Assembly (NCBI GenBank): GCA_963575745.1
Contig: CAUYUJ010016706.1
Coordinates: 55,001 to 119,000 of the forward strand
Length of the DNA: 64,000 nucleotides
Direction: 5' to 3'
Source of the DNA: Prorocentrum cordatum
Taxonomy: Eukaryota > Sar > Dinophyceae > Prorocentrales > Prorocentraceae
The position numbers and the translations under genes are program-made. Below the pieces are notes generated by a model that had not been told where the DNA came from, did not search any database, and saw only the letters and a list, made by a program, of their open reading frames with translations. This document shows, piece after piece, positions 41,670 through 53,745 of this stretch; the first letter of the stretch is position 1, and every line of letters starts with the position of its first letter.

Positions 41670-42540
41670 GCCACTGCGATGGCAACTTCGCCAATATCAA
41701 TAGTTGGCGGGAGATGCGACAGGCCAGGTTGCACAGTCGATCGGGGATATTGAATTGTTTGTTGTCGAGCATCGTCTTGGGGGGCAGAAAGCGGACGCTG
41801 CCAACTGGCAGTGTGCGCATATGGGGTGGGGCCCCATCTCACGCCAGCTCTGCCCTGACTCCTGGATGGGGAAAATCACGACGACGTGGGGGCAGTTTCG
41901 CAGAACAAAGTTCATTGTCATTCGATTATCAGAGGTGTCTCAGGATGTGGAAAAGATGTTGGAGCTGGGGAATCGCGCTTCCCTTTGGAACTGAACCCGA
42001 AATGTTGCTATCGCGTTTGATGCGTGCCATATGGCGCGTGGCGTCGGTGACCATGGCCGACGCCATGAAGCTCCAAGAGATTGCCGGATTTGCCGGTCAG
42101 TTCCACATCCCGTGGGTTTTCGTCTTCTTCGGCGATTGCAGTTTTGAGTCATTGGCGCTGCACGAAGACGGGCGTCGCGAAAGGTGCCCATGCTAGAGCA
42201 GCGTGGGCAACAAATGCGGAGTTCGCATGCGGCAAGGGAAAAAAGGGGAGTCTGATTGACGGTGCAGGGGTGTCTCGCACGCTCAGCCTCTTGGCGACAC
42301 TGAATGTTGACCTTGATGAGACTCACGTCTGCTTCCATTCGCAGGTTGAGCTCGCAGCGCTCCGCGCGCAAGTTTGGAAGCGAGTTCGATCAGTTCCTTG
42401 TCAGTGCCAGGGCCCGGGCGAATCCTGGCTTTGCCATGTTCATTCAGATGAGATGCACGACCTTCTGACTTTCAGTTCTCTTAGTCTTGCGCATGGCGCC
42501 TGGCATCATCTCCGGCAGCCCTGTCCGGAGGATGCCTGAA
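41670..42540 (+). pseudogene. AP-type endonuclease domain of element D
   Basis: HCDGNFANINSWREM starts the domain (Asn motif), and after a frameshift near 41705 IGDIELFVVEHRLGGQKADA gives the Glu-His motif. WVFVFFGDCSFESLALHE is the GDxN region with Ser for Asn. KKGSLIDGAGVSRTLSLLAT supplies the late Asp and DETHVCFHSQVEL the terminal His region. Multiple frame changes and lost residues. Confidence 0.6.
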
Positions 42541-43870
42541 CTTGTCGCGCGTCGTGGAGAACCTCCCGACGGCCGGAGTAGGCAAAGACGCGGCCCCAAA
42601 TAGTCGGGCCAACGGGGCGCGGAGTCAAGTTCAGCTCCGCCCCCCTACCCAGCGGAGGACAAACGAGACGAAGAAGCGGGCGCCCTGATTTGGCAGCTTG
42701 GTCTTTTGCATCTTCCAGGCTCCACGATCTGGCCGCCTGCCTGAGGGGGGGCGACATGGCCTCCCGCGAATGCCCGGGGGCGCGCCAGCGGCGCGAGCTG
42801 CCGCAGTCTGTCATCGCCGATGGCCGCTAGTGGATCCCATTCAAGATCAGGTTTGGACTGATCGGCAAGCGTTTTTTTTGGTTTCGTCGCGCGTGGGCGC
42901 TGGCCCGGAAAGTCGGCGTTCGCAGATCGAGCTGGAAAATTGCACCGGTGGCCGGGGCAGATTTCCAAGCAAGATGCGCCGCGCCATGCGTCCCCCAGCG
43001 CTATCGCGCAGACCCCGCGCGAGATGGCGAAGCGTCGCGAAGGGCGCCCATGTGGAGACCCTCTAGTGCCGAAGTGCTACGCTCGAGCATGCTGCGACTC
43101 ATGTCAGGCTTCGCGCTGGGCGCGAGGCTTTGTGCCGTGTGGCGGCCACTCATCAGGAATTTCTCAGAGTGGCCATGCGTTCCCCCCCTCGCACGGGGCT
43201 CGGTGGACTCCTGGTCGCCCCGTGGTTTGCTCATGTTGCCTGCCGAGGCTATGGAGGAGCTGGCCACGTACTCCCAATTATAGTGAGCGTACTCTTGACG
43301 TCCCTCAACAGGTGAATTTGTGCCTGGTGGCAGTGCTTGTTCAAGCGGGGGCCTCTGAGTGGCCCATCGCCAAGCGCCCTGCGTTGCATCGGGTGCGCAC
43401 CGAATTCAGGGGGGCGAAAATCTGGAGGGGGGATCCCCCCTGTGCATTTTGGGATTCTGCGGCGAAGAACTCCTCGGACCTGAGCTGGAGCTGCGATGTG
43501 TAGGGGGGGGGGGGGGGGGCGTTCGCGAAACCTTGCGGCGGGTTAGGCCAACTCTCCGCCTCCGCCCGCCGGGGCATCGAAAATGTTGGTTTCGCCGTGG
43601 AGCCGCGAGCCCTCCAGCTGCTTGGGCCAGCGTTGCATGTCCAGTGCTTCCCGATGCTCGTGCAACCCGGCCTCCTGACTCACGCCTCCCCACTGCGTGC
43701 TTGATGTGGCCAGCTCAGTATGGTCGGCGCTGAGCGCTGGGGTGTCCACGCGGGCAAGTTGGACCCAGCCGCTCTCTTGGATTTACTGGTTACGCATGCG
43801 ACATTTAGGAACATGCACACACCCTGGTCCTTAGAGATCTGGGAGGTGGAGCCGCGGCAGGGAAGGGGGG
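42541..43870. other. No domain recognised between endonuclease and post-RT of element D
   Basis: GC-rich DNA with many overlapping frames and none with RT motifs. A poly(G) run lies at 43503-43519. It might be foreign sequence that replaced the RT. Confidence 0.45.
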
Positions 43871-44757
43871 GCAATGTGGGACATGTGGCACAGAGGACAG
43901 GAGGCTACGAGGAGATCCAAGAAGTTGAATTTCTTGGCCAGCATGAACCAGAGAGTTCGGCGATTGTTCAAGCCAGCAGCGATCGCCGTTGGAATTGAGC
44001 CCCATCGAGTTCAAGGCGACCCGCCCTCTCGCATCCAGCGCGCCTGTGCTCGCGCTGCCAAAAGCGACGGGGCGCTGGGGGTGCAGGTGCCTGAAATGCG
44101 CCCTTGCTGGCTCTTCTTGTGCTGCGCATGCTGATCCAAGCTATGAGCTTATGTGTGAACAGATGTCGAGTGGAGTAGGATTTGGGATAGGATGGGTGAT
44201 GCAAACAACATGGATGTGCTGATGGCGTGGGATATGGTTACATATGGACCTACAAATGCTAGGGCCATGGTGTGGAGATGTTCGAGGCCCCACCGGGGCC
44301 GTTGCGGCCGCTGTTCCCTAGTAGCCGCGTGAAGTGTTTACGTCCCGGCGTTGCGTTGCGAGTTGGTCGCAGGGGTCTCAAGTTTCATATTCGGCGCGCG
44401 GTGGCGCAATCTGTTGCTTGCGTGCATGGACATGGAGCAACCCAGCATGCACGCGGCAGCGGTCTGCGCGGTAGAGTCGATTGTACTACCTGTCGGAGGC
44501 TTAGGATGCAGCTGCTGAAGGAGCGTGGTCGTGGAGCTATTGGTCTTCTCACACACTTCGTCTCTGGCGCGCGTTGGCCTGAGGCGAGATTGGATGAGAG
44601 CGCCTGGTTAAGTATTCGTATCTGTCCCAGGTGCGGAGTTGCGCTTGAAGATCCACGTCGCCGTTTTTGGGAACGCAGATGCAACGCATGCGTTGACGAT
44701 GCCGCCATCAAGAAGACGAATCATATGAGAGACGATGCTCGTGAAGGTCATCCATAA
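43871..44757 (+). pseudogene. Post-RT connector of element D
   Basis: RRSKKLNFLASMNQRVRRLF, KPAAIAVGIEPHRV and SRIQRACARAAKSDGALG resemble the segment after the thumb in element C. 44272-44757 contains CTTCRRLRMQLLKERGRGA and ICPRCGVALEDPRRRFWERR, C, a Cys-Cys...Cys connector like that of element C. No RNase H follows. Confidence 0.5.
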
Positions 44758-45529
44758 TTTGGTTGTTTTCGGGTTAGAAACGTCATCCCTGCGGTTGAAG
44801 GAACCTGTTGGGCCTGTGGCAGTTTTCTGGGCGCCATTGGAAGCGGGGCTCTTATCTCAGTTCTGGCGGAGAGAATGCTCAAGACATAAGAACCTGAAGG
44901 TGCGGCTGGGCTGTAGTTTACTTCAAGTCTAGATCTCCGTCGGCCGCTGAAGTCTTGTGTAGCGCGACGCCTGGGTCCCATCAGTGTACTCTGAGGGCTG
45001 AGTCATATGCAGTTGCCCAGTTCTTGAAGTTCAGGGGAGATGGCCTCACGTTTCGACGCGATGTCAAACCAGCCCCCGTGACGTTTCGTCGGCAAGGAGT
45101 TGTTGTTAATGAGTCGTGAAATTTCGAACCCTGGCAAGTGGTTTGGGCCTTGTTCGAAAGTTCCCCGAGGAGCGTGGGAAACGCTCGGGTTAAAGCACAT
45201 CGTGCAGACAAGCAGTTCAGAGAGACCCGATCATTGATTGACCAGCAGCGAGACCAGTCAGCGAAGGCTACTGGGGGCTGGTCACAGCATTGTTGAAGTT
45301 GGCACGCAGCATGCCTGCCATATTTGCGCGCAGAAGCTTCCAGCCCAGAAAGGGAAACTGTCCAGGCTGTTCCTCGCGGCTTGCCTCGGGCCTCTGGTGT
45401 TGGGTCCCGTTGGGGACAGAGGGCCGGCGACGGGGGCCGCGTCTGGAGAGCAGGGCTCTTGCCAGGCCGCTGTTTCGCATCCCTACCTGAGTGGATGCCA
45501 CGACTCCCATTCCTTTGATGTTTGTACAT
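44758..45529. other. No gene recognised
   Basis: Mixed DNA between element D and the second dispersed-repeat copy. No frame with a domain; RNase H of element D was looked for and not found. Confidence 0.4.
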
Positions 45530-45700
45530 TGGAAACCCGTGCCAAGAAACACCCTGCTTGCCTTCAGGGTGCCCTGGATCTCTTGGGTTTCTGTGGTTTT
45601 GCTATGGAAAGCGTGCCGTTCCCACACCAAAAATCAATACAGTCCTGGAGTTTCAGGGTTGGGTTTCTCTTGGGAGGTCTCTTGTGGTCGAGCTCCTAGT
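45530..45700 (+). repeat. Dispersed repeat, copy 2 (about 170 bp)
   Basis: Partner of 17215-17390. Both copies contain CCAAGAA(G/A)CACCC, CAGGGTGCCCTGG and TCAGGGTTGGGTTTCTC, and both drift out of alignment at similar points. A frame runs through it (AKKHPACLQGALDLLGF), also visible in copy 1 (AKKHPDCLQGALGFLGF), so an ancient coding origin is possible. Confidence 0.7.
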
Positions 45701-45954
45701 GTAGGGGAGGTCCTTTTTTGCAGGGGCTGCGGCAATTACTGCGTTCAGCATTATGTCAAACACTTGCGTGGCCCTGCCCCCCCATCTCGGCCACGGGGGA
45801 GGGGCTTTCCGAAGATGCTCAGCGAGGGATTGCCACCGAAGTATGGCATGCAGTTCCCTTGTGTCTATTTTGCGAGGTGGGTCTGAGCAGGCACTCAGGG
45901 AGCCCATCAGCGGAAAGTTCGAAAGGTCCTCCTCCTCCCTCTGTTCCACGTCGC

Positions 45955-46006
45955 CGTCGTCGTCGGCGTCATCACCATCACCGTTCATCATCATCGCCAC
46001 CATCAT

Positions 46007-46047
<41 letters not shown>

Positions 46048-46087
46048 TTATCATCGTCATCGTCGTCATCATCATCAGCAACAACGC

Positions 46088-46165
<78 letters not shown>

Positions 46166-47132
46166 AATCATAATCATCATCAGCATCATCATCGTCATCA
46201 TCATCATAATCATCTGAATCATCATCATAGTCATCACCATCATCAGCACAATACTTATCATCATCAGCAGCATCATCATCGCCAGCATCATCAGCATAAT
46301 CATCAGCATCACTGGCGGTATTATCAGCATGGTCGCCATTATCATCACTATCCTCCTCCTCCTCCTCCTCCTCCCCATCATCATCACCATCATCATCACC
46401 ATCATCATCAGTTTTATCGTAATCGTTCTCATCATTACCATCATCATTAGTACCAGCATCACCATTAACATCGCGATCATCATCATCATTCTCAGCATCA
46501 TCATCTTCTTCATCATCATCAGTATCGTACTCAGCATCGTCATCATAACCACCACCACAATCACCACCACCACAATCGTCATCATCATCGTCACCATCAT
46601 CTTAATCATCATTATAATCATCATCGTACTCGCCACCATCACCATCATCAGCATAACCAGCATCATAATCGGCGGTATTATCAGCATGGTCACCATCATC
46701 ACTATCTTCCTCCTCCTCCTCCCCATCATCACCACCACTACCATCATTCTCGTCATCACCATCATCATCATCATCAGCACAATCAGCATCCTCATCATCA
46801 GTATCAGCATCATCATCATCAGCATCATGATCATCATCAGCAGTACCACCATCATTGTCAGCATCAGCATCATCATCATCCACGCAGCGACCACAACGAT
46901 GTTTAGTTAGGTGTTGGCCCTCTTCCTATGATCCTACTCGTCCTCATCCTCCTTCTCCCAATCATCACCACCACCTTCATCATCATCATCATCATCACCA
47001 TCATCCTCATCTACATCAGCGTCATCATCACCGCCAGCATCCGCATCATCATCAGCAGCATCATCATCAGTATCGTCATCATCGCCATCATAAGCATCAT
47101 ACTGATCATCAGCATCATCATCATGCAGGGAC
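45955..47132. repeat. (CAT)n with CAG, CAC and CGT variants
   Basis: 1.2 kb of ATCATCATC with short interruptions (for example 46345-46375, 46900-46970). Two segments end in near-identical junction sequences, CGACCACAACGATGTTT (46888) and CGACCACAACAATGTTT (47132), each followed by GGTTAGGT-like bases and TTGGCCCTC. Confidence 0.95.
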
Positions 47133-47139
47133 CGACCAC

Positions 47140-47690
47140 AACAATGTTTGGTTAGGTCTTGGCCCTCAGCTTGTTGTTCGTTTTGTTTTTCGTTGCACTT
47201 CTTGAGTTGTTCGTTCGCGACTTCAACACGCTTGTTTTTTTTCTGCGCTCGTTTCGTTGGCCGTTTTTCCGTCGCGATTCCAAGGTTGCGTTTCGTTGTT
47301 CGTTTTGCTTGTTTCGGTTAAGTCCGTGGTTCGTGTCGTTGTTCGTTTCGTTTCGCGCCGCCGTCTTTTTGTTGATGTTCTCTTTGCGTGTGATAAGATG
47401 CCGTTTATGGTTTAATGTTTTTGTTTCTTACGTCGTTGTGTTGTTGATGCTTTTTTCCGTTTTCGGTGACTCGAGGCCGAGCAATTATGTTTCCCATCGT
47501 TTGAGCCGTAGTTTCGGGGCGTTCGTTGTGTTTGTCGTTTCGTTGTTGTTGTTCTTGTTCTGTTGCGCTCCTGGTCAGAGCTTCAACGTGGGCCTCAGCC
47601 TCTGCCGTAGCCCCAGCCATAATTCTGGTCGTTCGTTTACGTTGGCTCCCACAATCCCACCTGTAGAATTGTTTCCTCTCACAAGGTTTC
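47140..47690. repeat. TTCGTTT/GTTCG-rich low-complexity DNA, left flank of the 99-bp array
   Basis: Many TTCGTTTCG and GTTGTTCG words without a fixed period. It resembles 52991-53335 on the other side of the array. Confidence 0.6.
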
Positions 47691-49935
47691 CGGGGTGACA
47701 CGTGTCACCACTTGTTTTTCGAAGCTGAATGGGCTTGTGCCGGCTCCCAGAATCCCAACTTTACAATTGGGTTTTTGTCACACGGTTTCGGGGGTGACAC
47801 GTGTCACCTTTTGTTCTTGTGAGCCTAAATGGCCTTACGTTGCCTCCCAGAATCCCAATTTTCTGTTTCGTTTCTCTCACACGGTTTCCGGGGTGACACG
47901 TGTCACCCGTTGTTTTTGTGAAGTTGAATGGCCTGACGTTGGGCCCCAGAATCCTCATTGTACATCTGGATTTTCTCACACGGTGTTCGGGGTGACACGT
48001 GTCACCCGTTGCTTTCGTGAAGTTGAATGGCCTCGTGTTGGCTCCCAGATTCCCAATATTACAATTGGGTTTTGTCACACGGTGTTCGGGGTCACACGTG
48101 TCACCCGTTGTTTTTGTGAGGCTGAATGGCCTTATGTTGGGTCCCAGAAACCCAACTTTAGAATTGGGTTCTCTCACGCGGTTTCGGGGGTGACACGTGT
48201 CACCCGTTGTTTTTGTGAAGTTGAATGTCCTGATGTTGCCTCTCAGAATCCCAACTTTACAAGTGGATTTTGCCAAACGGTTTCGGGGGTGACACGTGTC
48301 ACCCGTTGTTTTCGTGAAGCTGAATGGCCTCGTGTTGGCTCCCGGAATCCCAATTTTCGGGGGTGACACGTGTCACTCGTTGTTTTTGTGAGGCGGAGTG
48401 GCTTTATGTTGGATCCCAGAATCCCAACTTTAGAATCGGGTTTTGTCATACGGTGTTCGGGGGTGACACGTGTGACCCGTCGTTTTTGTGAGGATGATTG
48501 GCCTTCTGTTGGCTCCCAGAACCCCACTTTTTCAATTGTTTTTTTCACAGGTTTTTCCCGGATGACACGTGTGTTGTTTTTGTGAAGCTGAACGGCCTGA
48601 TGTTGCATCCTAGAACCCCATTTTACAAGTGGTTTTTGTCACACAGTTTCGGGGCTCACACGTGTGACCCGTTGTTTTTGGGAACCTAAGTGGCTTCATG
48701 CTGGCTCCCAGAATTCCAGTTTTACAATCGGTTCTTGTCTCACGTTTTCGGAGGTGACTCGTGTCACCCGTTATTTTTGTAAGGCTGAAATGGCTTTATG
48801 TTGCCTCCCATAATCCCAACGTCACAATTGGGTTTGGTCACACGCCTTCGGGGTGACACGTGTCACCCGTTGTTTTTGTGAGGCTGAATGGCCTGATGTT
48901 GGTTTTCCCTGAATTCCAACTTTACAAATGGGTTTTGTCACACGGTTTCTGGGGTGAGACGTGTCACCCGTTATTTTTACAAGATTGAACGGTCTCATGT
49001 TGCCTCCCAGGATCCCAAATTTTACATTTGGGTTTTGCCAAACGGTTTCGGGGGTGGCACGTGTCACCCGTTGTTTTTGTGAAGTTGAACGGGCTTATGT
49101 TCGATCCCAAAATCCCAATTTTACAATTGTTTCCTCTCACACGGTTTCGGGGGTGACACGTATCACCTGTTGTCTCTATGAGGTTGAGTAGCCTTATGTT
49201 GGCTCCCGGGATCCCAACTTCACAGTTGCTTTTTGTCACGGTTTCGGGGGTGACACGTGTGATGCGTTGTTTTTGTGAAGTTCAATGGCCTTATTTTGGC
49301 TCCCAGAGTCCCAACTTTACAATTGGGTGTTGTCTCATAGTTTCGGTGGTGACACGTATCACCCGTTGTTCTTGTGAAGTTGAAAGGCCTTATGTTGGCT
49401 CCCAGAATTCCAATTTGTCAGTTGGTTTCTGGCACACGGTTTCCGGGGTGGCATATGCCTTTTTTTGCTCGTGTGAACCTGAATGGCCCCATGTTAACTC
49501 CCAGAATCCCTAAGTCACAATTGTTTTTTGTTATAATATGTTTCGGGGGTGACACGCGTGACCCGTTGTTTTCATGAAGCTGGATGGCCTTATGCTACTT
49601 CCCAGAATCCCAACTTTACAATAGGGTGTTGTGACACGGTTTCGGGGTGACATGTGCCACCTGTTGTTGTGAAGTTGAATGGCCTTCTGGTGGCTCCCAG
49701 AACCTCAATTTCACATTTGGTGCCTTTCAAAGTCCTTTTCGGGGGTGACGCGTGTCACTCGTTGTTTCTGTAAGGTTGAACCGCCTGATGTTGCCTCCCA
49801 TAATCCAGTTGGTTTTTGTCATACTGTTTCGGGGATGACACATGTCACCCGTTGTTTTTGTGAATATGGAGGGTTTCATGCTGGCTGCCAGGATCCCAAC
49901 TTTGCAATTATTTTTGTCTCACACGATTTCGGGGT
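47691..49935. repeat. 99-bp tandem array, first part (about 23 units)
   Basis: The palindrome GGTGACACGTGTCACC, or a variant, occurs at 47694, 47793, 47892 and 47991, then every 97-102 bp to about 49835, with one short unit of 74 bp ending at 48363. Consensus parts after the palindrome are CGTTGTTTTTGTGAAGTTGA, ATGGCCTTATGTTGGCTCCC, AGAATCCCAACTTTACAATT and GGGTTTTGTCACACGGTTTC. Since 99 is divisible by three, early units stay open on both strands, reading as 33-residue repeats such as VTRVTRCFCEVEWP; later units carry indels and stops, so coding is unlikely. Confidence 0.95.
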
Positions 49936-50465
49936 TTTTATTTTTATAATAAATAATTTAATTAAAATAAAAAAAAAAAAACAAAAAAAAAATTAAAAAG
50001 AATTAAGAATATAATTATTACTATATTATTTTTAATTAAATTCATAAAATAGAATTTTTAATATAAAAAATAATATATATATAATTTTTATTAATCCTAA
50101 TCATTAAAACATATCATATATAATTATACTAACTCTCCATAAAAACTCATAAATATATATTTTAATAAAAAAAACCCCATAAATTATTACTACTCAAGAA
50201 AATACACATTAAAAAAGAATAAATTAATAATATTAAATAATTATTAAATATTTCCTTATATATATATATTTAATATAATAATAAAAAATTTATAATGTAT
50301 AAAAGATAAATTATATTTTTTAATTATAAGTATTTTTTTTTATTTAGTTCTGTTTTTTGTTTCATTTCTTTTTAATATTTTAGCCCCCAACCTTATACCT
50401 CCCCCCTCTCCCCCCCCCCCCCACCATACTCCATCATCAACCCCCCCCCCCCCCCCCCCCCCCCT
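49936..50465. other. AT-rich island followed by poly(C) runs
   Basis: From GGGGTTTTTATTTTTATAAT the composition switches abruptly to almost pure A and T until about 50385, then to CCCCCACC and two poly(C) runs (50408-50422 and 50442-50464). No frame longer than chance. It interrupts the 99-bp array. 50466-50624 carries CACACTCACC-type sequence without a feature. Confidence 0.85.
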
Positions 50466-50624
50466 AAAATCCGCGCTTGTGTGTCGGCCCCTGTGTGCAC
50501 TCATTCACGTTGTTTTCTAGTTTTCCTAATCACACTCACCATACCGTGCCCTCACACATACCACACCCCACACTTCACAAATGGTTTTCTTCTAAGCGCC
50601 TGTGCAACACAGCAGGAGACTCAC

Positions 50625-50710
50625 AAGGGGTGACATGTTGTCACCCGTTGTTGTTGTTGTTGTTGTGTTGTTGTTGGTGTTGTCGTTGTTGTTGTTGTTG
50701 TACTTGTTGC

Positions 50711-50749
<39 letters not shown>

Positions 50750-52085
50750 GAGGCTGAGTCGCTTCATGTTGATTTCCAGAACCCCACACTTTACATGTGG
50801 ATTTTGACACACGGTTTCGGAAGTGACATGTGTCACCCGTTGTTCTTGTGAGGTTGAATCGTTTTATGTTGCCTCGCAGGATCCCAAACTTTACATTCGG
50901 GTTTTGTCACACGGTTTCTGGGGTGACACGTGCCACCCGTTGTTCTTGTGAAGTTGAATGGCCTCATGTTGGTTTCCAGAATCCCAACTTCACAATAAAG
51001 TTTCGTAACACGGTTTCGTGCGTGACACGTGCCACCCGTTGTTTTTGTGAAGGTGAATGGCCTTTTATGTTGGCTCACGGAATCTCAATTGTACAATTGG
51101 TTTTCTCACACGGTTTCTGGGGTGACACGGGTGATCCGTTGTGTTTGTGAGACTTGATGGCATCATGTTGGCCCCCAGAATCCCAATACTACAATTTGGT
51201 TTTCTCACACGGTTTCTAGGGTGACACGTGTGACCCGTTGTTTTTGTGAAGTTGAAAGGTTGTATGTTGGCTCCCAGAATCCCAAACTCTACACTTGGGT
51301 TTTATCACACGGTTTCGGTGATTACACGTGCCATTTGTTTTTGTGAATTTGAATGGTTTCATGTTGGCTTCCAGAATCTAAATTGTACAAGCGGTTCTTG
51401 TCATACGGTTTCGGGGGTTCCATGTGTCACCCGTCGTTTTTGCGAGGTTGAACGGTCTCATGTTGGCCGCCAGAATCCCAACGTTGCAGTTATGTTTTCT
51501 CACACGGTTTCGGGGGTGACACGTGTCACCCGGTGCTTATGTGAGGCTGAATGGCGGTATGTTGGCTCCCAGAATCCCAGCTTTACATTTGTTGTTCTCA
51601 GACGGTTTCGGGGGTGACATGTGTCACCCGTTGTTGTTGTGAGGCTGAGTAGTTTTATGTTGCTTCCCAGAATCTCACACTTTACATGTGCGTTTTGTCA
51701 CACGGTTCCGGGGGTGTCACGTGTCACGCGCTGTTTTTGTGAGGTTGAATGGCCGTATGTTGGCTTCCAGAACCTCAATTTTACACTTGTTTTTTTTTCT
51801 CAGGCGGTTTCGGGGGTTACATGTGTCACACGTTGTTTTTGTGAGGTTGAGTCGCTTGATGATGCCTCTCAGAATCCCAACCTTTACAGTTTGGCTTTCT
51901 CATACCGTTTCGGGGGAAACGCGTGTGACCCGTTTTTTGTGTGAGGCTGATTGGCGGTATGTTGGCTCCCAGAATCCCAACTTTACAAGTGAGTTTTGTC
52001 ACACCGTTTCCGGGGTGAAACGTGCCACCCGTTGTTCTTGTGAAGTTGAATGGCCTTATGTTAGCCCCCCGAACCCCAATTTTAC
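50625..52085. repeat. 99-bp tandem array, second part (about 15 units)
   Basis: Same unit and strand as 47691-49935. It starts GGGGTGACATGTTGTCACCC, where the GTTGTTTTTGTG segment has expanded to a (GTT)n run (50644-50749), then continues at about 99-101-bp spacing (for example 50823, 50922, 51023) to 52085. Units here are more diverged from the palindrome. Confidence 0.95.
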
Positions 52086-52330
52086 ACATAGACTCCAGGG
52101 CCCCAGAACATTGGGGCCCTAGACTACAGGGCCATAGAGTCCTAGGCCGTAGGTTACAGGGCCCCAGACTCTTGGGCCTAGAATCTTGGGCCTGAGATTG
52201 TAACGTCCCAGGCTCCAATGACCTGGATTCCTGGGCCCTAGACTCCAGGGCATCAGACTCCTGGGACCTAGACTCCAAGGCCCCAGACCCCTGGGCCCTG
52301 GACTCCTTTAGACCCCAGGGTCCTATCCTC
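52086..52330. repeat. GGGCCCTAGACTCC-type short repeat
   Basis: About 30-bp units of GACTCCAGGGCCCCAGACTC, CTGGGCCCTA, with internal GGGCCC palindromes. It directly follows the last 99-bp unit. Confidence 0.85.
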
Positions 52331-52990
52331 CTCGCCCCTCGCCTTGGCCCTGGCTATGTAGCCCTTGCCGAAGCCCTAGTTCGATTTTTCGTTATGTTGT
52401 TTTTCTCGTGCGTTTTCGCGTAAGCCTCAAACGGGACCTCGTGCCTCGCCCTAGCCTTGGCCCTGTAGCCCTCGCCGAAAACCTGGTTCGTTTTTCGGTC
52501 CGTTTTTCGTTTGTTTTCGGACGAGCTTCAAACGGGATCTCGACCCTCGCCTTAGCCCTGGCCTTGCGGTCCTCGCCGCAGCTTTGGTAAACTGTTCGCT
52601 CGTTTTCGCAGAGGCCTCAAACGGTACCTCGCCCCTCGCCTTAGCCTTGGCCTTGCAGCCCCCGCCACAGCTTTGGTTCTTTTTTCGTTTTGGGTTTCGT
52701 TTGTTTCGCGCAAGCCTCAAAAGGGACCTCGCCCCTCGCCCTGGCCCTGGCCTTGTAGCCCTCGCCGCAACCCTGGTTCGTTTTTCGTTTGGTTTTTCGT
52801 TTGTTGTCGCACGAGCCTCAAACGATACCTCGCCCCTCGCCTTAGCCCTGGCCCTGTAGCCTTCGCCGCAGCCCTCGTTAGGGTTTCGTTCCGTTTTTGT
52901 TCGTTGTTCCGTTTGTTTTCCCACGAGCTTCAAACAGAGCCCCGCCCATCGCCCTAGCCCTGGCTGTGTGGCCTTCGCCGCAGCCCTGAT
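52331..52990. repeat. About 100-bp tandem repeat, six units
   Basis: CCTCAAACGG(G/T)ACCTCG-type motifs occur at 52425, 52526, 52616, 52715, 52816 and 52928. Units share CTCGCC(C/T)TAGCCTTGGCC, TGTAGCCCTCGCCG and GGTTCGTTTTTCG. The unit length is close to that of the 99-bp array but the sequence differs. Confidence 0.9.
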
Positions 52991-53335
52991 TCGTGTTTCC
53001 GTTTCGTTGTCGGTTTATTTCAGTTTGTCTTTTTTGGTTTTTTGTGGTCGGCTTCAGTCAGAATTTCGCCTTCGCGTTTGCCTTGGCAACAACCCCCATT
53101 TTCTGCTGCCTCGTCCTCAACGATCTGTCGATGCCATCCTTTCGTATTCCGTTTCGTGTTCAACGAGGTTTGCGGAGTTCGTTTCGTTGTTCGTTTTGTT
53201 ATCTCGTTGAATGGCGGCAGTGTTTCGTTAACGTTTTTGTGTTGCACAATTTCGTTTTAAACGTTTCGTTGTAAACGTTCGGGTTCGTTTTCGTTTCCGA
53301 CCTAAACGACAACGCGTTTCAAACATCGTCGTAGC
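52991..53335. repeat. TTCGTTT-rich low-complexity DNA, right flank
   Basis: Shares words such as GTTTCGTTGTTCGTTTTG with 47290-47350. No gene. Confidence 0.6.
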
Positions 53336-53339
53336 CGAT

Positions 53340-53462
53340 CTTTGTCATCATCATCAGCAGCATCATCATCATCATCACATCATCATCAGCATCATCATCA
53401 TCATCATCACCATCATCATCATCAGCATCATCGTCACCATTGCCATCATCGTCACCACCGTC
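53340..53462. repeat. (CAT)n microsatellite
   Basis: ATCATCATC with CAG and CAC variants, as at 45955-47132. Confidence 0.95.
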
Positions 53463-53745
53463 GTCCCCCCTTCCTCTGGACATCCTCTTGGACACCCTCC
53501 CGTCCCTGCCTCCCCCTGGACCTTCTGCCGCCGTGTCGCCCTTTGAACGACGCGGCAGCTCGGCCACGGAGGCCGGCGCCCCCGGTCACGGTCGCGGAAC
53601 CAAGCCAGTCCTCGAGGACTTGCGCGGGACATTGCCGGCTGCCATGGTCGGCCGGCCAGCCCGACGTGCCACGGGGGCGGGGGGCGCGGAGCAGCGGCCG
53701 GGGCTGCCCGGGGCGGCGTCGGGGCAGCACCATCGGAGGTGTCTC
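53463..53745 (+). other. Possible short coding island
   Basis: One frame reads LDILLDTLPSLPPPGPSAAV and SPFERRGSSATEAGAPGHGR to QHHRR before entering CTC repeat. Composition is less repetitive than its surroundings, but there is no homology, start or splice evidence beyond chance. Confidence 0.15.

Larger units (their letters stand above)
40525..44757 (+). mobile_element. LINE-like element D, RT deleted
   Basis: ORF1-like coiled coil (40540-41480), endonuclease (41670-42540) and post-RT connector (43871-44757) occur in family order. The interval where RT should be (42541-43870) holds no RT motif on either strand. The copy is dead and internally deleted or replaced. Confidence 0.65.

Noticed and set aside
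47695-48369. Protein with 33-residue repeats (VTRVTRCFCEVEWP) as a real gene
   Set aside because: Both strands are open because the unit is 99 bp. Further units contain stops and indels, and conservation centres on a DNA palindrome.
47691-52085. CRISPR-like array
   Set aside because: Repeats are contiguous with no unique spacers, units drift throughout, and the genome is eukaryotic.
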